Positions 23,825 through 32,749 of a stretch of 64,000 nt of DNA are shown here, in pieces. Position 1 is the stretch's first letter, and each line of letters starts with the position of its first letter. Below the pieces are notes generated by a model. It had not been told where the DNA came from. It ran no database searches and was given only the letters and a program-made list of their open reading frames with translations. A program made the position numbers and the translations under genes. Source of the stretch: Clostridia bacterium (GTDB lineage Bacteria > Bacillota > Clostridia > Oscillospirales > CAG-272); assembly GCA_017473085.1 (NCBI GenBank), contig JAFUNF010000006.1, forward strand, positions 124,001-188,000, written 5' to 3'.

Positions 23825-24388
23825 TTAATTTTTTTCTATGATTTTTAAATCTGTAGGTAAAATTCCAGATTGCTCATATACTATTTCGTTAATTTGCGCA
23901 ACCTCACTCGCAAGTAAGCCCTCTGATTTTACAATAACGGTAGCCTTGCCATCGTTTATAACTGCGATACATTGCTCAATGCCCTTAGCTTCAACTAATG
24001 TTTCAATGTTTGACTCGTTTTCGATATCCTTTGCAATTTGTGAAATGTCATCAAGTGCAGATTGTACAGCCTCTGGAAGAGCATTTTCGCTTTTTGCAAC
24101 TGCCTGTAAAACCTCAAGTGCCTCATCTCTTGCTTGTTGACGAGAGAGTACAGTTTGAGAGAAGTAGTCAGATGTGTTAGGGTCATTGTTGAGTGTATCT
24201 TCAAAATCAGTGCCGTCAAGGTCTATGTCAACATCTGTTGAGGGTAAGTCCTTTTGGTTCTGGTAGAGTATGTAATTAACACCTATTGCTGTGCCAACCA
24301 AAAGTACAGCACACACAATAATTAAATTACGTGTTCCGATTTTTTTGAAGAATTCTTTGATTTTGTTTGTTTTGTTTTCTGCGTTCAT
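23825..24388 (-). CDS. spoIIIAH: Stage III sporulation protein AH
   Basis: SpoIIIAH is the mother-cell membrane protein that binds forespore SpoIIQ and forms a ring of the feeding-tube channel. The 187 residues have one transmembrane helix (about 25-43) and an extracytoplasmic C-terminal domain of the YscJ/FliF type (roughly 90-187, from RQQARDEALEVLQ to LPTDLKIIEKN). The start at 24388 has an AGGAGA site. It is the last gene of the spoIIIA operon, 58 bases after spoIIIAG. Confidence 0.95.
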   Translation of the reverse strand: MNAENKTNKIKEFFKKIGTRNLIIVCAVLLVGTAIGVNYILYQNQKDLPSTDVDIDLDGTDFEDTLNNDPNTSDYFSQTVLSRQQARDEALEVLQAVAKSENALPEAVQSALDDISQIAKDIENESNIETLVEAKGIEQCIAVINDGKATVIVKSEGLLASEVAQINEIVYEQSGILPTDLKIIEKN

Positions 24389-24446
24389 AATATTATCTCC
24401 TATTTTTATTTTCATTAAAGTATATTAACAAGGAATAAGGTTTATG

Positions 24447-24866
24447 CTATCCAAAGCTAACTATTTCAATTCTATTTGTTGATATACCCAAATAAGCGGA
24501 AATTAGCCGAGTTATGCGTGTTTTAACAACGTCGTTATCCCCATTAGTACAGGCGATTGCAACACCTCTGATGGACGGATATGTTTCCATAACTATCGTA
24601 TTTGATTGTTCATTTAGAAGGGAGCCTTGATTAGAGTACAGCTTTTCGCCAGAATCCTCAAGTGTTACTACAACTCTTACATTTGATATTCCATCTACAC
24701 TTAATAAAAAGCTTTCAATCTTTTCTTCCATATACTCAGTATATGAATCTAAGGTAATCGTTGAATCCGTCGTATCGCTTTTGTTAAATTTCTGTCCAAA
24801 AATCAATAATAATGCTCCAACAATTCCACAAATTATTACTATTAAATAAACTTTCTTCTTTTTCAT
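24447..24866 (-). CDS. spoIIIAG: Stage III sporulation protein AG
   Basis: SpoIIIAG forms the large ring of the channel between mother cell and forespore. The 139 residues are short for the family (Bacillus has about 229), with one N-terminal transmembrane helix (6-24) and a ring-building domain with VVVTLEDSGEKLY and the IRGVAIACTNGDNDVVKTRITRLISAYLGI segment. The shorter form, lacking much of the linker between membrane and ring, is common in Clostridia. It begins two bases after spoIIIAF. Confidence 0.93.
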   Translation of the reverse strand: MKKKKVYLIVIICGIVGALLLIFGQKFNKSDTTDSTITLDSYTEYMEEKIESFLLSVDGISNVRVVVTLEDSGEKLYSNQGSLLNEQSNTIVMETYPSIRGVAIACTNGDNDVVKTRITRLISAYLGISTNRIEIVSFG

Positions 24867-24868
24867 TG

Positions 24869-25354
24869 TTATTTCTTTCTAACATTTACCTCAATACCAG
24901 TTAAATTATAAATATAATCACGAATACTATCAGCATTTGACCAGATAGCTTTATTTGAAAGAGTAACTTCAATACCTTTAATGGTAACACTCTCTATATT
25001 TTTTTCATCAATAATTGCCCTAACTAAAACATCCCTCTCATCTAAAGAAAATCTGTTAACAATTGTAGCTTGAATACCATTTTCAATGCTTTCAACACCA
25101 CTTTCTATAATAATCTTGTTAGAATTATCAATTGCCTCGTTTTGCATTGTAGAATCTAAAAAGTCCATAATATTAGATTTAAAATAATCTATGTTCAAAA
25201 GTAAGCTTGTAATAGGCGAGAGTAGAGCGATTACACAAATTAAGCTCAAGACCATGTTCACGTACTTTTTTAAGCTACTTTTTTCTGAAACGAGTGATAG
25301 TACAACACTACCTAAAATAGATATTGTAATTATTGTGCTTATATAATTTTCCAT
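24869..25354 (-). CDS. spoIIIAF: Stage III sporulation protein AF
   Basis: The 161 residues have two N-terminal transmembrane helices (about 5-22 and 32-53) followed by a small soluble domain that resembles the ring-building motif of the SpoIIIA proteins. It is part of the A-Q channel in the mother-cell membrane. The start codon overlaps the stop of spoIIIAE (TAATG), and there is no independent ribosome-binding site, so translation is coupled. Confidence 0.92.
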   Translation of the reverse strand: MENYISTIITISILGSVVLSLVSEKSSLKKYVNMVLSLICVIALLSPITSLLLNIDYFKSNIMDFLDSTMQNEAIDNSNKIIIESGVESIENGIQATIVNRFSLDERDVLVRAIIDEKNIESVTIKGIEVTLSNKAIWSNADSIRDYIYNLTGIEVNVRKK

Positions 25355-26475
25355 TAAGCAACCCCAACCGCAGTATTAATAAAAATGGTAAGTGCAAAAA
25401 TAAACATTACACAAGTGCAAGCAACTAAAACAAGCATAAATCCGCAAAGAGAGTCTGCCTCCTCCAATATTTCTCCCTCTGATGAACAGTTTAGCGCCTT
25501 ACATACAGACCCAAGAAATCCAAAGGAAAGCTTATATAGTAATAAATGTATAATTATTGGCACCATTAAAAGTGCAATAGCAATAATTGCAATAATTCCA
25601 CAGGTGCTTTTAATTACGCCAAGGCTGGACGATACAGTTCTTAAAGCATCGTTAATTGATGCACCTACAATTGGTACAAAGCTACTTATAGCAAAGCGTG
25701 CCGTTTTTATTGAAAGCGAATCGTTTCCTTGTGCTAAAACATTTTTTGCCGACAATAGAAAAAATAATATTGACATAACAAAAACGCTTACAGAAGTAAA
25801 AGCTGTCTTTATTGTCTTAGATATTCCACTAAGATTACATCCACCTATTGGCTTAACCATTGAGATGGTAAGGCAAGACTTAACAAGTGGCATAAGACAA
25901 ACAACTAAAAACCCTTCAACTAAAGTAATAGCAAGCACAGAAATAGCACAGTTAGTAGTAGTGCTGGATATCGCTCCCGACATAATTCCCATAGTGCTCA
26001 TCAAGGGTAAAAAAGCATTCATAACCCTACATAATGTTTTAATATATGCACTTGTTAATTCAGCAAGACCAACACAGGAATGAAAAATCGTAATAGAAAA
26101 GCATAGAGTCGAGCATAGCTTAAAGGCATTATTCAATGCAGAATTAGAAAGGGAATTGCAAATTGAAGATAAAGCACAGGTCACAATAATTAGTGTAAAT
26201 ATAGAAACAAAGCTACGAGCAACATTGTCAACACCTGAAAAAATATAGCTAATTATATAGTCGATAATGCTTTTTTCATTGATAATGTTATTACTATTTA
26301 GTGGGTCGGTGGGGAAAAGAGAAGAAATATCATTTGGTAAAGAGTCCATAAAGTTACTAAGCTCGCCGTCCACCGAGCTTGCAATATCCTTATGTATATC
26401 ATTTCCAAAGCAGATAAAACACAGACAAAAAATTGAAGCTATAATAAAAAACAAAAATAAAATACATTTTTTCAT
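25354..26475 (-). CDS. spoIIIAE: Stage III sporulation protein AE
   Basis: The largest membrane component of the SpoIIIA complex: 373 residues with a cleavable-looking N-terminal helix (about 4-23) and seven further transmembrane segments from residue 95 onward. The central stretch includes the conserved SICNSLSN and GASINDALRT segments. It may form the inner channel or export element. The start overlaps spoIIIAD by four bases. Confidence 0.94.
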   Translation of the reverse strand: MKKCILFLFFIIASIFCLCFICFGNDIHKDIASSVDGELSNFMDSLPNDISSLFPTDPLNSNNIINEKSIIDYIISYIFSGVDNVARSFVSIFTLIIVTCALSSICNSLSNSALNNAFKLCSTLCFSITIFHSCVGLAELTSAYIKTLCRVMNAFLPLMSTMGIMSGAISSTTTNCAISVLAITLVEGFLVVCLMPLVKSCLTISMVKPIGGCNLSGISKTIKTAFTSVSVFVMSILFFLLSAKNVLAQGNDSLSIKTARFAISSFVPIVGASINDALRTVSSSLGVIKSTCGIIAIIAIALLMVPIIIHLLLYKLSFGFLGSVCKALNCSSEGEILEEADSLCGFMLVLVACTCVMFIFALTIFINTAVGVA

Positions 26476-26855
26476 TTGATTACGTCTTTAGTAAGAGAAA
26501 GTAAGGCATCAATAAGGGGGAGCGATATTACAACTATTTGTATTTTTCCGAACAAGCAAACTCTTTCAGCAAGGGTCCCCTCTCCTACATCGTTACAGCA
26601 ATCAGCAGTAATCTGCACAATAAATGCAATTCCGAGTGCCTTTAACAAATATGGAATATATTTATTTATTGTAAGATTACTTGTTAAGCTCTCAACATAA
26701 GAAAGCACAGGCTGAATTATCAAAAGAGTTGCGATTGTCACCCCAATTGTCATAGCTATCCTGATAAAAAGAGAATACTCAGCCTTAAAGCTTTTAAACA
26801 CAACAATCAGTGAAAGAGCGCAAAAAATAACACCACAAAGCTTTAATTCACTCAT
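26472..26855 (-). CDS. spoIIIAD: Stage III sporulation protein AD
   Basis: The 127 residues have four transmembrane helices, with CGVIFCALSLIVVFKSF at the N-terminus and the IAFIVQITADCCNDVGEG segment, a well-conserved part of SpoIIIAD, near residue 85. The ATG at 26855 starts one base after the spoIIIAC stop; a TTG four codons earlier is not convincing. No separate ribosome-binding site beyond GGGTT. Confidence 0.93.
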   Translation of the reverse strand: MSELKLCGVIFCALSLIVVFKSFKAEYSLFIRIAMTIGVTIATLLIIQPVLSYVESLTSNLTINKYIPYLLKALGIAFIVQITADCCNDVGEGTLAERVCLFGKIQIVVISLPLIDALLSLTKDVIK

Positions 26856-26856
26856 A

Positions 26857-27051
26857 TTAGAACCCAAAAATATTGCTCAACAAGGTTATTAATCCCTCAA
26901 GCTCAGAGATAATTAGCACCATAACTATAATAATTCCTGCAACTGAAAGCATAGTTGCTTGCTCATCACGACCACTTTTAGATAAAATTTGACAGCACAC
27001 TGATACTAAAAGTCCTATACCTACTATTTTAAAAATCAATGATATATCCAT
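26857..27051 (-). CDS. spoIIIAC: Stage III sporulation protein AC
   Basis: A 64-residue protein with two transmembrane helices, starting MDISLIFKIVGIGLLVSV, with the QILSKSGRDEQATMLS loop conserved in SpoIIIAC. It has its own AAGGAG site five bases before the ATG. It is the smallest part of the channel complex and is followed directly by spoIIIAD. Confidence 0.94.
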   Translation of the reverse strand: MDISLIFKIVGIGLLVSVCCQILSKSGRDEQATMLSVAGIIIVMVLIISELEGLITLLSNIFGF

Positions 27052-27061
27052 TCTTGCTCCT

Positions 27062-27508
27062 TCAGATAAGCAAAATTACTATTGATGCACCAAGAAACAA
27101 TGAAATTGAGCGAATAACCTTAACCTTTTTAGGTAATTCTTCCTTTAATTTATTTAAGCAGGCTTGAGCTTCATTAATTGTGTAATCACAAAGCTTTAGC
27201 TGTTCTGATTTATACCCCTTGCCAGCCTGTTGAAAATAATTAAATATAAAATCTAAATCCTTGTATTTTCGCCTTAAATCATCTAAATCTCCATCAATTA
27301 AATCCGTTATATGTTTTGATTTATCGGGATAAGATGAGTAAATTTCTTTAATTGGTGTAGAGAAGAATTCAATTTGCTTTTTTATGTAATTTAACAATCC
27401 GACAACATTTTCTAAAAACTGTATTTTTTCCTTAAACGACCATTCAAAATAATAGCCACTAACCACAGAGGCAATCAAAATCAAGACACAGCCTAATATT
27501 TTTATCAT
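27062..27508 (-). CDS. spoIIIAB: Stage III sporulation protein AB
   Basis: The 148 residues have an N-terminal hydrophobic helix (4-20), a helical soluble centre with LENVVGLLNYIKKQIEFFSTPI, and a C-terminal transmembrane segment after KKVKVIRSISLFLGAS. The protein resembles type II secretion inner-membrane F-domains. It overlaps spoIIIAA by four bases. Confidence 0.93.
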   Translation of the reverse strand: MIKILGCVLILIASVVSGYYFEWSFKEKIQFLENVVGLLNYIKKQIEFFSTPIKEIYSSYPDKSKHITDLIDGDLDDLRRKYKDLDFIFNYFQQAGKGYKSEQLKLCDYTINEAQACLNKLKEELPKKVKVIRSISLFLGASIVILLI

Positions 27509-28413
27509 TTTAAGCTATGAGTAGAAAAGGTGTATCTTTTCTCCCCCTCATTTCTATAAACGCCAATTGCTAAATCAAATACACCTGCGTTTATTAAATT
27601 TTTGATTATTTCCTTTGACATTAATTCCTCAAATGAACCTGCATGAGTAGTTGAAACTAAAGAAACACCACCATGACTTGCCTTTAGAATTGCATTTGCC
27701 TCCTCTTGAGAGGAAATTTCATCACAAATTATAAGATTGGGCGTCATACTTTTAGTTGCTAACTCAATAGCTACTCCCTTAGGATAAGATAAATATATAT
27801 CTCCACGCAAATTTTCTTTAAAGCAAGTGCTAATTTCCTCACGAGTATCAATAAGAGCAAATCTGATGCTTGAGTTATTTTGAGATAGCTTATGACAAAA
27901 ATCTCTTAAAATTGTAGTTTTGCCAACACCAGGCGCAGAAAAGAGAAGAATAGAGCCCTTGAAATTCATAATTTGCATATTTCGGTATAAATACAAGCCT
28001 GCATCCTTTATCAGGTGTGGAAACCTTAAATTTACCGAAGTAAAATTAGTAATTGAGGTAATTTCGTCACCATTAAATATAGCCTTACCACAAACACCTG
28101 CACGAATGCCCATACCAACACTTATATAACCTTGCTTTATTTCGTCTATATGGGCATAAATTGAGCCACCACATAGGTCGGTTATAATTTGCTCAAGTTC
28201 GCTTTTACTAACGAAAATGTCAGTAATCTTACTTCCTGTGTTTGTAATTAAAGATATAGTATTTTCAGCCTTTATGCGTATTTCGTTAATAGTTGTGCAT
28301 TTATTTTCATAGAAATATTTTAATAAGCCTGTCCTTATGTGATTTAGTAAAAAGCTTAGTCCAAAAAGTAAAGATTCATCTAAGGCACTTACATAATCAA
28401 TTGTGTATTTCAT
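27505..28413 (-). CDS. spoIIIAA: Stage III sporulation protein AA (secretion-type ATPase)
   Basis: SpoIIIAA is the ATPase of the SpoIIIA channel and is related to secretion ATPases. The 302 residues have Walker A APGVGKTT at 160-167, Walker B-like NLIICDEIS near 230 and the STTHAGSFEE segment near 258. The start at 28413 follows AAGGAG; a GTG two codons upstream is possible. It is first in a complete eight-gene operon in the canonical order AA-AB-AC-AD-AE-AF-AG-AH, which in Bacillus is under sigma-E. I saw no clear sigma-E promoter by eye in the 57 bases before it. Confidence 0.96.
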   Translation of the reverse strand: MKYTIDYVSALDESLLFGLSFLLNHIRTGLLKYFYENKCTTINEIRIKAENTISLITNTGSKITDIFVSKSELEQIITDLCGGSIYAHIDEIKQGYISVGMGIRAGVCGKAIFNGDEITSITNFTSVNLRFPHLIKDAGLYLYRNMQIMNFKGSILLFSAPGVGKTTILRDFCHKLSQNNSSIRFALIDTREEISTCFKENLRGDIYLSYPKGVAIELATKSMTPNLIICDEISSQEEANAILKASHGGVSLVSTTHAGSFEELMSKEIIKNLINAGVFDLAIGVYRNEGEKRYTFSTHSLK

Positions 28414-28469
28414 AAACACTCCTTACTTGTCCTTTTTTCTCATAGTATTCAAATTGTGCTAAAAAAAGA

Positions 28470-28497
28470 ACAAAAGCAAGGAAAATCCTTGCTTTTT
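28470..28497 (-). terminator. Intrinsic terminator after the DUF4830 gene
   Basis: AAAAGCAAGGA (28472-28482) pairs with TCCTTGCTTTT (28486-28496), upstream of spoIIIAA. On the minus strand it lies directly after the DUF4830 gene. Confidence 0.9.
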
Positions 28498-28518
28498 ATG
28501 TGAAATATGTTAAAATAA

Positions 28519-29010
28519 TTATGCTTGAGGCATTGGCAATGTATGAATAAAGCCCTTTGCATCTGCTGTACATATATCTCCTGCAATAACCTTATCCTTA
28601 TATGTAATTATGTTAGCATATACTGTGCCCTCATAATTGGGGTAGTTGGTTATTTTATAGGTGTATCTTTTTGCAGTCTTTTTAGAGTATTTTCCAAGGT
28701 CGAGTCCTTGTTGCTTTTGGATTTCGTTGTATTGTGTCATTACCTTATCAAATTCCTTTGGGATTGTAACATCGCATTCCTCAACAATTTGCTCTGAAAC
28801 CTCCCAGCCATACTGGGACAGGAATTTAATACCATCGTCAGAATCCCTTATGTTATCAAAGGAAATACTTTGGTTCATTGCACTAATTTCCTCGGTTGTG
28901 TTGGGCACAAGAGTAGGTATAACAATAATTAAAACTGCAAGAGTTACGATTGTAGCGCCTATAATTCCAAAAAATTTTATTGTGGACGCCTTTAATGAGT
29001 AAATAAACAT
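28519..29010 (-). CDS. DUF4830 domain-containing membrane-anchored protein
   Basis: The 163 residues have one N-terminal transmembrane helix (about 10-32) and an extracytoplasmic domain (about 55-160) with FLSQYGWEVSEQIVEECDV, IPKEFDKVMTQYNEIQKQQGLDL and YTYKITNYPNYEGTVYANI, matching DUF4830 of Oscillospirales. Its function is unknown. A good AAAGGGAGA site precedes the ATG. It lies directly upstream of spoIIIAA but a terminator separates them. Confidence 0.82.
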   Translation of the reverse strand: MFIYSLKASTIKFFGIIGATIVTLAVLIIVIPTLVPNTTEEISAMNQSISFDNIRDSDDGIKFLSQYGWEVSEQIVEECDVTIPKEFDKVMTQYNEIQKQQGLDLGKYSKKTAKRYTYKITNYPNYEGTVYANIITYKDKVIAGDICTADAKGFIHTLPMPQA

Positions 29011-29096
29011 TTAAAATCTCCCTTTCAAGCTTTACACGAAACATTAGTAGTAAATTCTATTTAGGAAAAGTAAAAAATATTACAAGTGAGGACAAA

Positions 29097-29756
29097 ATGA
29101 TTTTAATTCTTGATAATAATAGCTTTAGACGAGAAGAGCTAAAGGCAAAGCTAACCAAAATAGGCTACATAGTATCGTGTCGTCCCTTAGATGATTATAA
29201 AAGCTATGCTTATCCTGTTTTAACTGTAATTGTAAATCCAAAGGAAAGGGATATAAGCAATTATATTTGCGTATCAAATACTAAATATATCGTTGCAAAG
29301 GATAATTTTACTGACAAAACAAGCAGATTCACTACTATTCCTCATTCGTCTAATCTTGCAGAGAATATTGCTTTAGAATTTGACAAGCTCAAGCTGAATG
29401 AAAAAGCAACCATATACAAGCTTGGTATTGCTTGTTATAGTGAAAATGAGTATTCAATAGGTGGAAAGACACTATCTCTTTATCCAATGGAGAGAAGAAT
29501 TTTTAAATTCTTTTTGCACAATCCTACAAAGACCTTTCTTGACGTAGATGCCTGTGATTATTTCCCATTTAATAGTGTTCCTGAGGAAAATTTAAAAAGC
29601 ACAATTTGGAAAATCAATACCAAGTGCAACAAGGCGAGAAGACCTCAGCTAATAGAAATATATATGGGCTCCTATCGTTTAAATCCAAGGATATATAATT
29701 ATGACGAAAGGTTAATAGAAGATTTATTACCATTTACGAAATTTAAAAATGAATAA
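29097..29756 (+). CDS. Winged-helix regulator with degenerate receiver-like N-terminus
   Basis: The 219 residues have a receiver-like N-terminus (ILILDNNSFRREELKAKLTKIGY, about 1-110) and a C-terminal OmpR-type winged helix (about 120-205) with LSLYPMERRIFKFFLHNP, NLKSTIWKINTKCNK and IYMGSYRLNP. In a normal response regulator the third strand ends in the phosphoacceptor aspartate; here that region reads TVIVNPKERD, with asparagine where aspartate is expected. Phosphorylation therefore looks unlikely. No histidine kinase is nearby. It is divergent from the DUF4830 gene. Confidence 0.65.
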   Translation: MILILDNNSFRREELKAKLTKIGYIVSCRPLDDYKSYAYPVLTVIVNPKERDISNYICVSNTKYIVAKDNFTDKTSRFTTIPHSSNLAENIALEFDKLKLNEKATIYKLGIACYSENEYSIGGKTLSLYPMERRIFKFFLHNPTKTFLDVDACDYFPFNSVPEENLKSTIWKINTKCNKARRPQLIEIYMGSYRLNPRIYNYDERLIEDLLPFTKFKNE

Positions 29757-29800
29757 AAAAAGAGAGGCATTTTAAAATTGAAAAAATGTCTCTCTTTTAA
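29757..29800. terminator. Bidirectional terminator between the regulator and ABC exporter genes
   Basis: AAAAGAGAGGCATTTT pairs with AAAATGTCTCTCTTTT (one wobble pair) across a short AT loop. Confidence 0.88.
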
Positions 29801-29808
29801 TTTGAAAA

Positions 29809-31785
29809 TTAGGAATCAGAAGAATCTCCTTGATTATTTATATATCTGTTCGCTTGAGTAGTGAAAAGCTCATAATATTTCTTACCAAGGTGCATCAACT
29901 CCTGATGATTGCCTGTTTCCACTATTTTTCCCTTTTCAAGAACGATAATTTTATCTGCCACAGTAGCACTTGATAGCCTGTGTGAAACAAAAATTGATGT
30001 TTTTCCTTTTGTTAATTGGGCAAACTGATTAAATATTTGTTGTTCAGCTAATGCATCAAGAGAAGCAGTAGGCTCATCAAGTATCATAATGTCGGAATTA
30101 GAATAAAATGCTCTTGCAATTGAAAGCTTTTGCCATTGACCAATCGAAAATTCGGTGCCATTATCATCAAATAGCTTAGTAAGAGGAGTTTTATAGCCCA
30201 AAGGGAGTGCTTCAACGAAATCAGCTGTGCCACTTTGCCTTGAGGCATTGAGAATATCCTCTTCTGAAACAGGCTTGTTAACATCTCCAAAATAGATGTT
30301 TTCTTCAATAGTAACAGCATATTTAGCAAAATCCTGAAAAATAGTACCATAAAGGTCATATAGCTCCTTTAGGTCATATTTTCTTATATCCTCTCCGTCT
30401 AATAGTATAACACCACTTATAGGGTCGTAAAGACGCATAAGAAGCTTAATAAGTGTGGTTTTTCCCGCACCGTTAAGACCTACCAAAACAGTAGTTGACC
30501 CTTTATCCAATTTGAAGCTTACATCGTTTATAACAAGTCTGTCACTTCCAGGATAGGAGAAGGAAACATTTTTAAATTCAATTGAGTGGGCAACCCCCTT
30601 TTTAACAGGAAGAGTAGGAGTCTGTATAGGTACAATTGTTGGTTCAATTTTATTAAATTCAATTATATTGTCAATGAATAATGTTCCTTGATATACAGTG
30701 GCAGTAGAAGCGACAATTGTGGAAACACAGCTTATTATTGAATTCAGTGAGCTGGAATAGTAGGAATAGTCGCCAATTTGGAAGCTTTGGTCGTTTATCG
30801 CCTTATATCCAATATAAAGGAATAAAATAGCATTAACTAAGGCTGTACCAATTGAGATTACTATGTGCCATACGTTTTCTTTGATAACCAAGCTTTTAAG
30901 ACCCTTAAAATACTTATTGAAGGTTGCCTTAAATTTGCCTATGAAGGTGTCAGCTAAATTGAATACTCTTATTTCTTTAGCCAAATCCTTATTGGTCATA
31001 ATAGCACTAAAGTACTCCATTTGACGTCTTTCTCTTGACCTTCTACGCATATATAGGAAATTTTTTCTTCCATATACAAAGCGAATAATTGCAGCCGGTA
31101 AGGAAATTACAATAATTACCAAGGGTGCTATAGGGTTTAAAGAGAACAGAACAATAATGAAAGTAATCATGCTTATGATATTACTTATCATAGTAAATGA
31201 AGAGCTAATTATCTGTACAGGACGAAAGCTTGCTTCACGACTTGCGTTTTCAAGCTTTTCATAAAACTGTGGCAAATCAAATTGTGCCATATCGATAGTT
31301 TTTGACTTGTTGATGATTTTTAATTTGATATGATTGGCAACCTTTTCGCCAGAAATGTTTATAAAAGCATTATAAGCGTTGGTTATTATGCTTTTAATAA
31401 CCAAGTAAATTAATTCAAACAGAATAAATTTACCAATTGAGGTCTGGGTAAAGAGAATACCGACATTTGTAAGTACATTCGAAAAGCTATTGTTTACAAC
31501 AAGCATATCTGCAAGATTTCCACGATTTAATAAAGCATCGCCAACCGCTGTCAAAAGCTCAGCGGTTATTTTTGCACCTATAACTGGGAAAATACCATTA
31601 AATAAAGCTGTAAATGACATAACAAACAATATAATAGGACTTGCTTCCCAAACTAATTTAAATATGTAAAAATATCTAAAGAAAAAGGACTTAATTATCT
31701 TAGCTAAATATTTTGGATAACCCTTTATGCTACTTGGCTTTTCAATATTATCCGAGGATTTTGGTGGTGGGGGTGGACCAAACAT
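29809..31785 (-). CDS. ABC transporter, fused permease and ATP-binding domains (exporter type)
   Basis: A half-transporter of 658 residues. The N-terminus begins MFGPPPPPK, a proline run, followed by a six-helix permease domain (about 40-360) and an ATP-binding domain (about 400-640) with Walker A GLNGAGKTT, signature FSIGQWQKLSIARAF and Walker B IMILDEPTASLD. FSIGQ replaces the LSGGQ consensus, as in some other exporters. It should act as a homodimer, since no partner gene is adjacent. The start at 31785 has a strong AGGAGG. Substrate unknown. It is divergent from spoIIGA. Confidence 0.93.
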   Translation of the reverse strand: MFGPPPPPKSSDNIEKPSSIKGYPKYLAKIIKSFFFRYFYIFKLVWEASPIILFVMSFTALFNGIFPVIGAKITAELLTAVGDALLNRGNLADMLVVNNSFSNVLTNVGILFTQTSIGKFILFELIYLVIKSIITNAYNAFINISGEKVANHIKLKIINKSKTIDMAQFDLPQFYEKLENASREASFRPVQIISSSFTMISNIISMITFIIVLFSLNPIAPLVIIVISLPAAIIRFVYGRKNFLYMRRRSRERRQMEYFSAIMTNKDLAKEIRVFNLADTFIGKFKATFNKYFKGLKSLVIKENVWHIVISIGTALVNAILFLYIGYKAINDQSFQIGDYSYYSSSLNSIISCVSTIVASTATVYQGTLFIDNIIEFNKIEPTIVPIQTPTLPVKKGVAHSIEFKNVSFSYPGSDRLVINDVSFKLDKGSTTVLVGLNGAGKTTLIKLLMRLYDPISGVILLDGEDIRKYDLKELYDLYGTIFQDFAKYAVTIEENIYFGDVNKPVSEEDILNASRQSGTADFVEALPLGYKTPLTKLFDDNGTEFSIGQWQKLSIARAFYSNSDIMILDEPTASLDALAEQQIFNQFAQLTKGKTSIFVSHRLSSATVADKIIVLEKGKIVETGNHQELMHLGKKYYELFTTQANRYINNQGDSSDS

Positions 31786-31813
31786 ATAATACCTCCTAAA
31801 CTTAATATACTTC

Positions 31814-31842
31814 ATTATATCATTTTATATATTAAATTGCAA
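31814..31842 (-). promoter_or_regulatory. Sigma-A promoter of the ABC exporter gene
   Basis: On the minus strand TTGCAA (31837-31842) and TATAAT (31814-31819) are 17 bases apart. The -35 lies 11 bases from the Spo0A-box match. Confidence 0.85.
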
Positions 31843-31852
31843 GTGCTAAAAA

Positions 31853-31859
31853 TGTCGAA
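31853..31859 (+). promoter_or_regulatory. Spo0A-box match upstream of spoIIGA
   Basis: TGTCGAA (31853-31859) is an exact match to the Spo0A-box consensus core. A CATAAT -10-like hexamer lies at 31880-31885, 20 bases further, which resembles the spoIIG promoter layout in which Spo0A boxes sit at the upstream element of a widely spaced promoter. It is in the right place to control spoIIGA-sigE and perhaps the divergent exporter. Confidence 0.65.
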
Positions 31860-31947
31860 TACTTTTTTAGCCACTACAACATAATACGACCTTTTTTTAA
31901 GCTTCAAAATGATAAAATTTCATTTGCGAAGGGAAGTGAGTGAAGGT

Positions 31948-32736
31948 GTGACACTTTATGTTGATGTATTATTTGCAATAAATTTTAGTATGGATTTTGT
32001 TTCCTTGTTTTTGTGCGGGAAGCTCCTTCACAAAAGGATCCCTAAGCTTAGATTAATCGTTGCATCGGTTGTCGGTGGCTTATATGGTGTCTTAAGTTTA
32101 CTTTTAAACGTTAGCTTGGTGGTTGAAATAATAATATGTGTGGCAGTCTCATTGATTATGTGTACGATTGTATTCTTTGAGAAAAACATAAGGGCAGTAT
32201 CCGTTAGCATTATAGTTTTTTGGATAATCAGTAGCTTATTAGGTGGTGTTATGAGCTTTTTATACACCTTAGCAAATAAGCTTCTTGCTGAATACATAAA
32301 TTCCTATACCTATGAAGTAGTTTACAGTGGTGCAAGATTTTTCGTAATAGCCTCGGTAACTATTTTGATAACGTCATTTTTTTGCAGGATATTTTTTAAT
32401 AATAAGGACAAAAAAACAGTAAAGATAATCGTAATATACAAAAATAAGGAATTTGCTTTAAATGGATTATGTGATTCTGGAAATATGCTAAGAGACCCGT
32501 TAAGCAACAAATGTGTAATTTTAGTATGCTTTGAATGTACATTAGCCAAGGAAATAATTAAGGAAGAGGAAATACATAAAAGATTTATACCTTATACAGA
32601 TATAAGTGGAAGCGGAATACTAAAGGGTGTTATACCAACGAAAATAATAATAGAGAACAAAGAGGTTAGTGCAGTTGTTGCACCTGCAAGTCAAAAAGCT
32701 TTGATGGAAATGAGGCGCTTGTACCCACTACCTTAA
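31948..32736 (+). CDS. spoIIGA: Sigma-E processing peptidase SpoIIGA
   Basis: SpoIIGA is the membrane aspartic protease that activates pro-sigma-E. The protein has five transmembrane helices in the first 150 residues, starting [17 protein letters not shown], then a soluble domain with the active-site motif [13 protein letters not shown] (D-S-G). The start is uncertain: ATG at 31909 has no ribosome-binding site, while GTG at 31948 puts the N-terminus where the family begins and has AAGGGA 13 bases before. The 262 residues are somewhat shorter than Bacillus SpoIIGA. It is 13 bases before sigE. Confidence 0.92.
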   Translation: MTLYVDVLFAINFSMDFVSLFLCGKLLHKRIPKLRLIVASVVGGLYGVLSLLLNVSLVVEIIICVAVSLIMCTIVFFEKNIRAVSVSIIVFWIISSLLGGVMSFLYTLANKLLAEYINSYTYEVVYSGARFFVIASVTILITSFFCRIFFNNKDKKTVKIIVIYKNKEFALNGLCDSGNMLRDPLSNKCVILVCFECTLAKEIIKEEEIHKRFIPYTDISGSGILKGVIPTKIIIENKEVSAVVAPASQKALMEMRRLYPLP

Positions 32737-32749
32737 TTTAGGAGAATGT

